64,000 nt of DNA, from the NCBI GenBank assembly GCA_023423995.1, contig JAFAEL010000095.1:1-64000 (forward strand), written 5' to 3'. This document shows positions 8,531 through 16,527 of the stretch, piece after piece. Below the pieces are notes generated by a model that was given only the letters and a program-made list of their open reading frames with translations, made no database searches and was not told the DNA's origin. Origin of the DNA: Pseudomonadota bacterium (GTDB lineage: Bacteria; Pseudomonadota; Alphaproteobacteria; Rhizobiales; Beijerinckiaceae). A program made the translations under genes and the position numbers. How positions within the stretch are numbered: position 1 is the stretch's first letter; the number at the start of each line of letters is the position of its first letter.

Positions 8531-9934
8531 TCAGAGCCGGTATGCGCGTTTCGCAAGCCCATAGGCGAGATCGCGCGCGATCTCGGCCGCCTCGTCCTCG
8601 TCCAGCCGGTGCTCGGCCACCAGCCGGGCGAGGTAGGCACAATCGATCCGCCGGGCGACGTCGTGGCGGGCCGGGATCGACAGGTAGGCCCGCGTGTCGT
8701 CGTTGAACCCGACCGTGTTGTAGAAGCCCGCCGTCTCCGTCGCGAGCTCGCGGAAGCGCATCATGCCTTCGGGGCTGTCGAAGAACCACCAGGGCGGCCC
8801 GAGGCGGAGCGCGGGATAATGCCCGGCGAGCGGCGCGAGCTCGCGCGAATACGCCGTCTCGTCCAGCGTGAAGAGCACGATCGTGAGGTTCGGGTCGTTG
8901 CCGACGCGGTTCAGCAACGGCTTCAGCGCGTGGACGTAGTCCGTGGCGGCCGGGATGTCGGCGCCCATGTCGCGGCCGAAGAGCCTGAACAACGCCGGGT
9001 TGTGGTTGCGCACGGAACCGGGGTGGATCTGCATGACCAGCCCGTCCGCCTGGCTCATCCTGGCCATCTCGGTCAGCATCTGCGCCCGGAACAGCTCACG
9101 CTCCTCCGGCAGGCCATCCCCGCCCACGACCTTGTCGAAGAGATCGGAGGCCGTGCTCTCGTCGAGATCCGCCGTTCGAGCCGAAGGGTGGCCGTGATCC
9201 GTCGCGGTGGCGCCGCGCTCCCTGAAGAAGGCGCGCTTGAGGCGATGGGCCTCGAGGTAGTTCGACCAGGTCAGCTCGTCGAAACCGGCTGCGCGCAGGA
9301 AGGCCGGGACGTTCTCGGGAAAGCCGGGGAAGTCCGGATCGACCACCGCATCGGGCCGGTAGGTCGGCACGACCCGGCCGGTCCAGCCGGAGGTGCGGAT
9401 GCCGTCATGCCAGCGCAGATCGTCCAGGGCGGAATCGGTCGTCGCGATGACCTCGATGTTGAAGCGCTCATAGAGGGCGCGGGGCCGGAACTCCGGCCGA
9501 GCGAGTTGCCCGGCGATCCGCTCGTAGATCGCATCGGCCGTGCCGGGGCCGAGCCGTTCCGTGATGCCGAACAGATCTTCGAGGGAGTGTTCGAGCCAGA
9601 GACGGGTCGGGGTGCCCCGGAACAGGTACCAGTGCTCGGCAAAAAGCCGCCAGATTCGGCGCGGATCGGTTTCGACCGGCCCGCCGTCCCGGCGCGGGAT
9701 GCCGAGGTCCTCGAGCCGGATGGCCTGCGAATAGAGCATCCGGAAGATGTAATGGTCCGGCTTGACGAACAGCGTCGCCGGGTCGGGAAACGGCTCGTCC
9801 TCGGCATACCAGCGCGGGTCGGTGTGGCCGTGGGGCGATACGATGGGCAGCCGCTCGACTTCCGCATGAAGTCGCCGGGCGATGCCGCGCGTGCCCGGCT
9901 CGACCGGGAACAGCCTGTCCGGATGCAGGGCCAT
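8531..9934 (-). CDS. uxaC: Glucuronate isomerase
   Basis: The 467-residue product matches uronate isomerase throughout: SPHGHTDPRWYAEDEPFPDP near the N-terminus (the metal-binding HxH type motif), FNIEVIATTDSALDDLRWHD in the middle and QIHPGSVRNHNP further on. UxaC interconverts D-glucuronate with fructuronate and D-galacturonate with tagaturonate, the first step of hexuronate degradation in the cytoplasm. Length is normal. It appears to head an operon with the ABC ATPase and the AceE-like enzyme; no uxaB, uxuA or kdg genes are in the window. Confidence 0.95.
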   Translation of the reverse strand: MALHPDRLFPVEPGTRGIARRLHAEVERLPIVSPHGHTDPRWYAEDEPFPDPATLFVKPDHYIFRMLYSQAIRLEDLGIPRRDGGPVETDPRRIWRLFAEHWYLFRGTPTRLWLEHSLEDLFGITERLGPGTADAIYERIAGQLARPEFRPRALYERFNIEVIATTDSALDDLRWHDGIRTSGWTGRVVPTYRPDAVVDPDFPGFPENVPAFLRAAGFDELTWSNYLEAHRLKRAFFRERGATATDHGHPSARTADLDESTASDLFDKVVGGDGLPEERELFRAQMLTEMARMSQADGLVMQIHPGSVRNHNPALFRLFGRDMGADIPAATDYVHALKPLLNRVGNDPNLTIVLFTLDETAYSRELAPLAGHYPALRLGPPWWFFDSPEGMMRFRELATETAGFYNTVGFNDDTRAYLSIPARHDVARRIDCAYLARLVAEHRLDEDEAAEIARDLAYGLAKRAYRL

Positions 9935-10017
9935 CGCGACCGCCTCCCATCGCCGCGACAGCGGCTTCTCGTTGGGAGGAGCTTACACCGAATCCTCGAT
10001 GGTCAACGGCTGCCTGA

Positions 10018-10893
10018 TCAGGTCTCCCGCTTGATCGCGCTTTCGTGCCAGCGGCGCAGCAGGATGTGCGAGATCCAGCTCGTGGCCATGAAGATTGCGA
10101 TGCCGGAGGCGGAGATCAGGAACAGGGCCGCGAACATGCGCGGGATGCGGAGCTGGTAGCCGGATTCCAGGATCCGATAGGCGAGGCCCGAGGCGCTGCC
10201 GCCTGTGCCGGCGACGAACTCGGCCACGACCGCCCCGATGAGCGCGAGGCCCCCGGAGATCTTCAGGCCGCCGAGGAAGTAGGGCAGAGCCGCCGGCAGG
10301 CGCAGGTACCGCATCGTCTGCCACCGGCTCGCCCGGTAGAGCTGGAACAGGTTCACGAGGTTGTGGTCGGCCGAGTTGAGGCCGAGGATCGTGTTCGACA
10401 GCACGGGGAAGAAGGCGACGATCCAGGCGCAGACGAGCAGCGACAGGTTCACGTCGTTGACCCAGATGATGATGAGCGGCGCGATCGAGACGACCGGCGT
10501 CACCTGCAGGATCACCGCATAGGGAAAGAGCGACTTCTCCAGCCACTTGGATTGCGTGAACACGATCGCGAGCGCGACCCCGACCGTCACGGCCGCGATG
10601 AGGGCCGCGAAGGTGATGCGAAGCGTCACAAGCAGGGAGCCGGAGAGCGTCGGCCAGTCGGAGACGAGGGTCTGCGCCACCAGGATCGGGCCCGGCAGGA
10701 TGTAGGGCGGGATCTCGCGGAGCCGCACGATCAGTTCCCAGGCCGTCAGCATCAGGATGCCGACCACGAGCGGGGCGATGATGCCCGGCCAAGTCGAGGC
10801 CCGGATGCCGAGCATGCGGCGCTCCTCCGCAAAGACCGGACGCGCCTCCGCATCGGTGCCGTCATGCGGGACGGGGTTGGACACGGCTGTCAT
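10018..10893 (-). CDS. NitT/TauT-type ABC transporter permease
   Basis: A 291-residue inner-membrane permease of the SsuC/TauC class with about six hydrophobic segments (for example IIAPLVVGILMLTAW and ISIAPLIIIW-like stretches). The cytoplasmic coupling loop lies around YRASRWQTMRYLRLPAALPY. Together with the ATPase at 11006 and the binding protein at 11815 it forms a complete importer. The ATG at 10893 lies exactly at the edge of a palindromic repeat (10889-10995), which supplies the start codon and leaves no good ribosome site; a downstream ATG (MLGIRASTW) is an alternative. A start at 10938 would make the first 15 residues repeat-encoded and is unlikely. Confidence 0.85.
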   Translation of the reverse strand: MTAVSNPVPHDGTDAEARPVFAEERRMLGIRASTWPGIIAPLVVGILMLTAWELIVRLREIPPYILPGPILVAQTLVSDWPTLSGSLLVTLRITFAALIAAVTVGVALAIVFTQSKWLEKSLFPYAVILQVTPVVSIAPLIIIWVNDVNLSLLVCAWIVAFFPVLSNTILGLNSADHNLVNLFQLYRASRWQTMRYLRLPAALPYFLGGLKISGGLALIGAVVAEFVAGTGGSASGLAYRILESGYQLRIPRMFAALFLISASGIAIFMATSWISHILLRRWHESAIKRET

Positions 10894-10995
10894 TCCCGGC
10901 CGGAGGCGGCGAAGCTGCCGGAGGGGAAGGGAATCCACTCCGGCGCGCTCGATCTGGATCCCCTTCCCGGCCGCTGCGCGGCCGCCGGGGATGAC
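10889..10995. repeat. Imperfect palindromic repeat (GTCATTCCCGG...CCGGGGATGAC), copy 1
   Basis: A 107-base element starting GTCATTCCCGGCCGG and ending GCCGCCGGGGATGAC. The two halves are inverted relative to each other (GGGAATCCACTCCGG against GGATCCCCTTCCC). The same design recurs at 14341-14440. It fills nearly all the space between the ATPase and permease genes of one operon, and its outer ATGAC provides the permease start codon. Confidence 0.75.
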
Positions 10996-11005
10996 AAGGT
11001 CAGGC

Positions 11006-11818
11006 TCACGCCGAGATCGCCTTTTTCAGGGTTTCGGACGCTACGCGGCAGAGATGCGCGTAATCGGCCGAGGTGCGGAAGAGATCGTCGCGCGGATAGG
11101 GGGCGGGATTCGGCAGGTCCGCCATCACGCGGCCCGGGCGCGCCGCCATGACGACGATGCGGTTCGACAGGTAGACGGATTCGAAGACCGAGTGGGTCAC
11201 GAACACGGCCGTGAACTTGTGCTTCCACCACAAGGCCAGCAGGTCGTCGTTGAGCTTGTGGCGGGTGATCTCGTCGAGCGCCGCGAAGGGCTCGTCCATC
11301 AGCAGGATCTTGGGCCGGGTCACGAGGCCGCGGGCAATCGAGACGCGCATCTTCATGCCGCCGGAGAGCTCGCGCGGATAGGCTTTCTCGAAGCCTTTCA
11401 GGCCGACGAGTTCCAGCATCTCGGCCGCCCGGCCCTCGGCGTCGCGCCTGTCGGTACCGTGCAGGATGAGCGGCAGCATCACGTTCCGGATTGCCGTCGC
11501 CCAGGGCATCAAGGTGGGGTCCTGGAACACGAAGCCGAGCCCAGGCTCGGCTGCGCCTTTCGCCGTATGGGGCGAGGTCGGCCAGTCCAGCGTGCCGGCG
11601 GAGGGCTGGCTCAGCCCCGCGATGATGCGGAGGAGGGTCGATTTCCCGCAGCCGGACGGGCCGAGCAGGCTCACGAATTCGCCCGCCGCGAGATCGAGCT
11701 TCACGCCCTGGATGGCGAGCGTGCCGTTCGAGAAGAGCTTCGAGACGTCCCGGATCTTGAGGAGCGGACGGTGGCTCTCGGCGGCGGGCCTCGGCACGGC
11801 CGCGACGGCTGCGCTCAC
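11006..11818 (-). CDS. NitT/TauT-type ABC transporter ATP-binding protein
   Basis: A 270-residue ABC ATPase with Walker A GPSGCGKSTLL, Q-loop VFQDPTLMPWATAIRNV, signature LSGGMKMRVSIARGL, Walker B ILLMDEPFAALDE and the switch His in VTHSVFE. This is the SsuB/TauB/ThiZ class of energisers for importers of sulfonates, nitrate or thiamine-precursor pyrimidines. The start is a GTG at 11818 that overlaps the TGA stop of the binding-protein gene (GTGA junction), so the two are translationally coupled. No accessory C-terminal domain is present. Confidence 0.9.
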   Translation of the reverse strand: MSAAVAAVPRPAAESHRPLLKIRDVSKLFSNGTLAIQGVKLDLAAGEFVSLLGPSGCGKSTLLRIIAGLSQPSAGTLDWPTSPHTAKGAAEPGLGFVFQDPTLMPWATAIRNVMLPLILHGTDRRDAEGRAAEMLELVGLKGFEKAYPRELSGGMKMRVSIARGLVTRPKILLMDEPFAALDEITRHKLNDDLLALWWKHKFTAVFVTHSVFESVYLSNRIVVMAARPGRVMADLPNPAPYPRDDLFRTSADYAHLCRVASETLKKAISA

Positions 11819-12834
11819 GCACCGATCCCCTTGTTCACGAAGTCCAGGCTGTAGGCTTTCGTGACGTCGATCCCCTTCGGGAAGGCGCCCGCATCCGACA
11901 TCGTGTCGTAGAAGCGCTTCCAGCGCTCGTCCGTCATGGCACCGATGCCGAGCTTGAGGGCATCGCCGGATTTCACGATGCCGCGCTCGTTCATGACCTT
12001 TAGAGCATAGTCGAGCTTGTCCTGGGTCATGTCGGGATTGTCCTTCAGGATCGCGGCATCGGCAGCCTTGTTGCCCTCGCCCGCCTTCAGGTACTCCGCC
12101 CAGCCCTCGAGGGAGGCGTTCACGAAGCGCTGCACCAGGTCCTTCTTCTCCGTCATCAGCTTGCGGGAGATGTTGATGGTCGTCTGGTAGTTGTCGAAGC
12201 CGGCATCGGCCAGGAGATGGACGACGGGGTGCACGCCGGCCTGCATGATCGCGTAGGGCTCGGACGAGAGAAAACCCTGCTGCGAGACCGTCTTGTCGGC
12301 CAGGAACGGCGCCATGTTGAACGTGTAGGGCCGGACCTGGTCGTCCGTGTAGCCGAACTTCGCCTTGAGGAACGGGAAGTAGCTCGTGCGCCCGCCGGCC
12401 CCGATGAGGAGCGGCTTGCCCTTCAGGGCGGGCAATGAATCGTTGCCGACATTCGGGTGCGAGATAAGGACCTGCGGATCCTTCTGGAATATTGCCGCGA
12501 TGCCGAGAAAGGGCAGGCTCTCCTTCGCGTAATTGATGCACTCGAAGGAGTTCGACATGATCGTGTCGACGCGGCCTCCGAGCAGCAACTGCGACGGGTT
12601 CTGCTGCGGGCCGCCCATTCGCAGGTCACAATCGACACCGTATTTCTTGTAGATGCCGTTTACGACCGCATAATAGTAGCCGCCGTGCTCGGCCTGGGCG
12701 CGCCAGTTGGTCTGGTGCGAGATCTTGTCGAGACTCTGCGCATTCACCCTGGCGCCGGGCACCGCGACCAGGGTTGCCCCCCCGATCAGGCCCAGGGCTG
12801 CGCGACGGTCGATCCGGTACTTCATGGTCGTCAT
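11815..12834 (-). CDS. NMT1/THI5-like ABC transporter substrate-binding protein
   Basis: A 339-residue periplasmic binding protein of the NMT1/SsuA class. The N-terminus MTTMKYRIDRRAALGLIGG resembles a twin-arginine export signal followed by an AxA-type cleavage region (RVNAQS). HQTNWRAQAEHGGYYYAVV is the typical first ligand-binding segment. The ATG at 12834 follows GGGGAGAACGCC. It is the first gene of the three-gene importer operon (binding protein, ATPase, permease) and is divergent from the FAD oxidase at 12951. The ligand is unknown; neighbouring creatininase and deaminase genes suggest a nitrogen-containing ring or amide, which is inference. Confidence 0.88.
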   Translation of the reverse strand: MTTMKYRIDRRAALGLIGGATLVAVPGARVNAQSLDKISHQTNWRAQAEHGGYYYAVVNGIYKKYGVDCDLRMGGPQQNPSQLLLGGRVDTIMSNSFECINYAKESLPFLGIAAIFQKDPQVLISHPNVGNDSLPALKGKPLLIGAGGRTSYFPFLKAKFGYTDDQVRPYTFNMAPFLADKTVSQQGFLSSEPYAIMQAGVHPVVHLLADAGFDNYQTTINISRKLMTEKKDLVQRFVNASLEGWAEYLKAGEGNKAADAAILKDNPDMTQDKLDYALKVMNERGIVKSGDALKLGIGAMTDERWKRFYDTMSDAGAFPKGIDVTKAYSLDFVNKGIGA

Positions 12835-12950
12835 GGCGTTCTCCCCGAAAGCGGGCTGGCCTCCGGCTTGCGTGCCTAATAGGGAAGCAATCGATGTGCC
12901 GTGGGCCGCCCTATGCGGCCCCGAGGACCGGGTGCGCAAGGGAGAACTGG

Positions 12951-14330
12951 ATGTCGGCTTCGCGGGCTTTGGCAGGCAACGAGCCTGGCCGCTACGATAT
13001 CGCCGGGCTGCTCGCCGAGATCGAAGGCGTTCCGGTCACCACGGATTCCCAGATCGTGCGCCGGCGCTCGCGCGACTTCTTCTGGTACAGCCCCGTCCTG
13101 AACCGGCAGCTGCACGGGAAGGCTGCGGACGTGATCGTCTCCCCGCGGGACGAGGCGGATGTCGTGCGGGTCGCGGCCGCCTGCACGAAGCGCCGCATTC
13201 CGATCACGGTCCGGGCGGCCGCCACGGGCAATTACGGACAGGCCGTGCCGCTGGAGGGCGGCGTGCTGCTCGACGTGTCGGGCCTCGACAAGACGGAATG
13301 GATCAAGCCGGGCCTCGTCCGGGTCGGCGCCGGCGCCCGCATCCATGAGCTCGACGCGGAGCTGAGGGCCACCGGCTACGAGATTCGCATGCATCCCTCG
13401 ACGAAGCGCATGGCGACCATCGGCGGCTTCATCGCCGGCGGGTCGGGCGGCGTCGGCTCGGTCACCTGGGGCGTGCTGCGCGATCCCGGCAACCTGATCG
13501 CGGCCCGCATCGTCACCATGGAGGAGGAGCCGCGCGTCATCGAGCTCCGCGGCCGCGACGTGCAGGCGATCAACCACGGCTACGGCACGACCGGCATCAT
13601 CACGGCGCTGGAGCTGCCGACCGCCCCGGCCTGGGACTGGACGGACGTCATCATCGCGTTCGACGACTTCCTGGAGGCGGTCGCCTTCGGACGCGAGCTC
13701 GCCATGGCGGACGGGATCGCGAAGAAGCTCGTCACCCCGATGGACGCGCCGATCACGCAGCATTTCGGGGCGCTCGCGGAACACTGCCCGCCGGGCAAGA
13801 GCGTGATCTTCGCCATGATCGCGACGCCCGCCCTCGAGAGCTTCCGCACGCTCCTGGCCGACCGGGGGCAGGTGACCTACGAGGCGCCGTTCGACGAGAG
13901 CCCCGGCCACGAGCCGCTCTACGAATATACCTGGAACCACACGACCCTGCAGTGGCTCAAGCAGGACCGCGGCATCACCTACCTGCAATGCCTGTTCCCG
14001 GCCGATCGCCTGCTCGAATCCGTGACCGAGATGCGGGAGATGTTCGGCGACGAGGTGCTCTACCACCTCGAATTCATCCGCTTCGGCGGCAAGGTGACCT
14101 GCTCCTCGCTGCCGATCGTGCGCTTCACCACGGAGGAGCGCCTCAACGAGATCATCCGCCTGCACGAGGAGCATGGCGTCTGGATCGCCAACCCGCATGT
14201 CTGGACGCTGGAGGACGGCACCCGGCACAAGAAGGCGGATGCCGACCAGCTCGGCTTCAAGGCCGGCGTCGATCCCTACGGGCTGCTGAACCCGGGCAAG
14301 ATGCGGAGCTTCGTGCCGGTTCGGGAGTGA
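12951..14330 (+). CDS. FAD-binding oxidoreductase (GlcD/FAD_binding_4 family)
   Basis: A 459-residue flavoenzyme of the vanillyl-alcohol-oxidase/GlcD superfamily. The FAD-binding PP-loop region is visible as VRAAATGNYGQAVPLEGGV (about residues 86-104), followed by GGFIAGGSGGVGSVTWG (about 160), which contacts the dinucleotide. The C-terminal substrate cap ends with DPYGLLNPGKM, a conserved FAD_oxidase_C ending. The ATG at 12951 has AAGGGAGAACTGG upstream; earlier in-frame starts lack this. It is divergent from the NMT1-type importer across 116 bases. The substrate is unknown; context suggests oxidation of the imported compound. Confidence 0.87.
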   Translation: MSASRALAGNEPGRYDIAGLLAEIEGVPVTTDSQIVRRRSRDFFWYSPVLNRQLHGKAADVIVSPRDEADVVRVAAACTKRRIPITVRAAATGNYGQAVPLEGGVLLDVSGLDKTEWIKPGLVRVGAGARIHELDAELRATGYEIRMHPSTKRMATIGGFIAGGSGGVGSVTWGVLRDPGNLIAARIVTMEEEPRVIELRGRDVQAINHGYGTTGIITALELPTAPAWDWTDVIIAFDDFLEAVAFGRELAMADGIAKKLVTPMDAPITQHFGALAEHCPPGKSVIFAMIATPALESFRTLLADRGQVTYEAPFDESPGHEPLYEYTWNHTTLQWLKQDRGITYLQCLFPADRLLESVTEMREMFGDEVLYHLEFIRFGGKVTCSSLPIVRFTTEERLNEIIRLHEEHGVWIANPHVWTLEDGTRHKKADADQLGFKAGVDPYGLLNPGKMRSFVPVRE

Positions 14331-14340
14331 TGCTCCCGCC

Positions 14341-14440
14341 CGTCATCCCGGACGGAGCGAAGCGGAGATCCGGGACCCATGATCGAGTTCCGGAGCCCCG
14401 TCGTGGGTTCCGGGTTCCGCTGCGCGGCCCCGGAATGACG
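14341..14440. repeat. Imperfect palindromic repeat (CGTCATCCCGG...CCGGAATGACG), copy 2
   Basis: A 100-base inverted element between two plus-strand genes. The left half reads CGTCATCCCGGACGGAG then AGCGGAGATCCGGGACCCA; the right half is its imperfect reverse complement, ending GCGGCCCCGGAATGACG. It begins 10 bases after the FAD-oxidase stop and ends 8 bases before the next start. It belongs to the same family as 10889-10995. Confidence 0.78.
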
Positions 14441-14448
14441 AACGCCCG

Positions 14449-15030
14449 ATGAGGATCCTCTATCTCTACTGCCATCCGCTCGACGACAGCTTCCACGCGG
14501 CGCTCCGCGAGCGGGCGCTCGCGGGCCTGAGCAAGGCCGGGCACGCGGTCGATCTCTGCGATCTCTACGCGGAGGGCTTCGACCCGGTGCTCTCGGCCGA
14601 GGGGCGGCGGACGTACCACGACACGAGCCGCAACCGGGCCGGGATCGAGGCCTATGTCGAGCGGCTGCAGGCGGCGGAGGGGCTGGTGCTGCAGTTCCCC
14701 GTCTGGAGCTTCGGCCCGCCCGCCATGCTGAAAGGCTTCGTCGATCGCCTCTACATGCCCGGCGTGGGGTTCGACATCTCCGACCCGGCAAACGTGCGCA
14801 AGCTGCTGCGCTACCGCCGCCTCGCCGGCATCACGACCTATGGCCGCCCCTGGTCCCGCGCCTTCGCGGTCGGCAACCCGCCGAAGAAATGGGTGACGCG
14901 CTACCTGCGCGTGATGGGCCAGGGACTGGTCAGGACCGACTACCTCGCCCTCTACCACATGAACGTCGCGACGGAGGCGCAGCGGACGGCCTTCATGGAG
15001 AAGGTGGAGCGGCGGATGGCGGGGTTTTGA
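14449..15030 (+). CDS. NAD(P)H dehydrogenase (quinone) family flavoprotein
   Basis: A 193-residue flavodoxin-fold protein of the NQO/KefF family. ILYLYCHPLDDSFHAAL at the N-terminus is the FMN/FAD phosphate-binding segment. LVLQFPVWSFGPPAMLKGFVDR (in two parts, about residues 83-104) is the signature of the family. These enzymes reduce quinones or nitro/azo compounds with NAD(P)H. Here it sits next to the FAD oxidase and may act in the same route or as an electron-accepting partner. It is separated from the oxidase by the palindromic repeat only. The specific substrate is unknown. Confidence 0.87.
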   Translation: MRILYLYCHPLDDSFHAALRERALAGLSKAGHAVDLCDLYAEGFDPVLSAEGRRTYHDTSRNRAGIEAYVERLQAAEGLVLQFPVWSFGPPAMLKGFVDRLYMPGVGFDISDPANVRKLLRYRRLAGITTYGRPWSRAFAVGNPPKKWVTRYLRVMGQGLVRTDYLALYHMNVATEAQRTAFMEKVERRMAGF

Positions 15031-15039
15031 TCCCCGGGG

Positions 15040-15330
15040 TCACGTGAGACGTCTGAGATTGCGGCTCCCGTGAAGATAGCGAACGACCTGGATGCCGTCC
15101 CGGATCACCCTGTAGAAAATCAGGTAGGCTCCCATGCGGGAGCAGAGGAGCCCTTCACGTGCGACCTCGCGATGGACGTGGCCGATCCCTGGCTGCTCGG
15201 CAAGCAGCCGACACTTAGCCGTCAGCCGATCGACCAGCCGATCTGCGGCAGCAGGATTGTCTTCGGCGATGTAACTCGCGATTTCGATGAGATCCGCCCG
15301 CGCACGAGCCGTGAGGAGAACACGGCTCAT
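15040..15330 (-). CDS. parE: ParE-type toxin of a type II toxin-antitoxin module
   Basis: A 96-residue RelE/ParE-superfamily protein: LTARARADLIEIASYIAEDN at the N-terminus, LLAEQPGIGHVHREV in the centre and IFYRVIRDGIQVVRYLHGSR at the end, the typical order of the fold. ParE toxins inhibit DNA gyrase, though RelE-like mRNA cleavage cannot be excluded from sequence. Its ATG overlaps the stop of the upstream antitoxin gene (ATGA at 15327-15330). The pair interrupts the plus-strand catabolic cluster in the opposite orientation. It looks intact. Confidence 0.88.
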   Translation of the reverse strand: MSRVLLTARARADLIEIASYIAEDNPAAADRLVDRLTAKCRLLAEQPGIGHVHREVAREGLLCSRMGAYLIFYRVIRDGIQVVRYLHGSRNLRRLT

Positions 15331-15611
15331 CTCTTCGGGAGCGGCGAGCCTATTCGACCGCGAACCTCCCGCTTGATCTCCTCCGGATCGAGCGCGCCGC
15401 CCGGCCCACTAGCAATCCCTTCGTCCCACAAGCGGGCGATGTCCTCGGGCGTGTAGCCAAGCAGATCGTCGCTACGCGCGTTCAGCTCCTCGAACGCGCC
15501 GCGGATGGCGTCGTTCGCGCTCGCGTACTGCCCTCGTGCGACCGCCTCCGCAATGAGCCGAGCCACGTCCGGCGTCACCTCTATCGCGACTGTGTCTTCA
15601 GCCTGTGCCAT
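15327..15611 (-). CDS. parD: ParD-type antitoxin
   Basis: A 94-residue protein upstream of and overlapping the toxin gene. The N-terminal IEVTPDVARLIAEAVARGQY and SANDAIRGAFEEL form the expected ribbon-helix-helix DNA-binding part; the C-terminus (EEIKREVRGRIGSPLPKR) is charged and would wrap the toxin. An 8-base palindrome TGCTAGCA at 15619-15626, just upstream of the ATG, is a candidate self-regulatory operator. It starts 49 bases from the divergent creatininase gene, so this short gap must carry both promoters. Confidence 0.85.
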   Translation of the reverse strand: MAQAEDTVAIEVTPDVARLIAEAVARGQYASANDAIRGAFEELNARSDDLLGYTPEDIARLWDEGIASGPGGALDPEEIKREVRGRIGSPLPKR

Positions 15612-15660
15612 TGCACCATGCTAGCACAGAGCGGTTCTAACCTCGAAGCACAGTGAGTCC

Positions 15661-16452
15661 ATGCCCCGCAAACACTACTGGTCCGAGCTGACGACTGCCG
15701 ATTTCGCCGCGCTCGATCCCGAGACGACGATCGTCGTCTGGCCGATCGCCGCGACGGAGCAGCATGGGCCGCACCTGCCGGTCATGACGGACACCGCGAT
15801 CGCGGACGGGATGGTGGAGGAGGTGCTGCAGCGCCTGCCCGAGGACCTCGACATCCTGATCCTGCCAACGCAGGCGATCGGGAAGTCGAACGAGCACCTG
15901 CGCTCGCCGGGCACGCTCACGCTCTCGGCGGAGACCGCCATGAAGGCCTGGGTCGAGATCGGCGAGGCGGTGCACCGGGCCGGGCTCGCCAAGCTCGTCA
16001 TGGTCAATTCCCACGGCGGCAATGTCGACCTGATCTCGATCGTCGCGCGCGAGCTGCGGGTCCGGCTCGGGATGCTGGTGGTCGGCTGCTCCTGGAGCCG
16101 CTTCGGCCGCCCGGCCGGGCTCTACACGGACGAGGAGCTCGCGGTCGGCATCCATGCCGGCGACATCGAGACCTCGCTCATGCTCCATTTCCGGCCGGAC
16201 CTCGTGAAGATGGACAAGGCGGCGAATTTCGCGCCCTCCACGATCGAGATCGCCAAGGAGTTCGACCTGCTGCGGCCGACGGGCTTCACGGCCTTCGGCT
16301 GGATCGCGCAGGACCTCCATGCCTCCGGCGCCGCCGGCGATGCCTCCCGGGCTACGGCGGAAAAGGGCCGGCTCACGGCCGAGTTCGCGGCCGAGGCCTT
16401 CATCAAGCTGCTCTACGACGTGAAGCGTTTTTCGCTCGACCGGCTGGCGTAG
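15661..16452 (+). CDS. Creatininase-family amidohydrolase
   Basis: A 263-residue member of the creatininase/FAPy-deformylase family. Metal ligands are visible in WPIAATEQHGPHLPVMTDT (E, H and D about residues 34-45), in VNSHGGN (about 118) and in HAGDIETSL (about 166). Known members hydrolyse creatinine, formamidopyrimidines or cyclic amides. The neighbouring CodA-like deaminase, RidA, FAD oxidase and importer suggest ring-opening or amide hydrolysis of the same imported substrate. Creatininase proper is not assured: no creatinase or sarcosine oxidase gene is nearby. Confidence 0.87.
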   Translation: MPRKHYWSELTTADFAALDPETTIVVWPIAATEQHGPHLPVMTDTAIADGMVEEVLQRLPEDLDILILPTQAIGKSNEHLRSPGTLTLSAETAMKAWVEIGEAVHRAGLAKLVMVNSHGGNVDLISIVARELRVRLGMLVVGCSWSRFGRPAGLYTDEELAVGIHAGDIETSLMLHFRPDLVKMDKAANFAPSTIEIAKEFDLLRPTGFTAFGWIAQDLHASGAAGDASRATAEKGRLTAEFAAEAFIKLLYDVKRFSLDRLA

Positions 16453-16495
16453 AGCGGATGCGGCGGACGCCGTTGCCCCGGCCGCCGCTCCGTGG

Positions 16496-16515
16496 ATCCC
16501 GGCTTTCCCCGGGAT
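16496..16515. terminator. Stem-loop between convergent genes
   Basis: Arms ATCCCGG and CCGGGAT with a 6-base loop CTTTCC lie between the plus-strand creatininase gene and the minus-strand deaminase gene. The flanks (GTGGATCCCGG, CCGGGATGA) look like a remnant of the GTCATCCCGG repeats seen at 10889 and 14341. It may serve both genes as a terminator. Confidence 0.4.
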
Positions 16516-16527
16516 GAGCGCGGGCTG

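Noticed and set aside
11006..12541. A 511-codon frame extending the ABC ATPase far upstream
   Set aside because: The extra part is out of frame with the binding-protein gene that occupies that stretch; the ATPase begins at the GTG overlapping the binding-protein stop.
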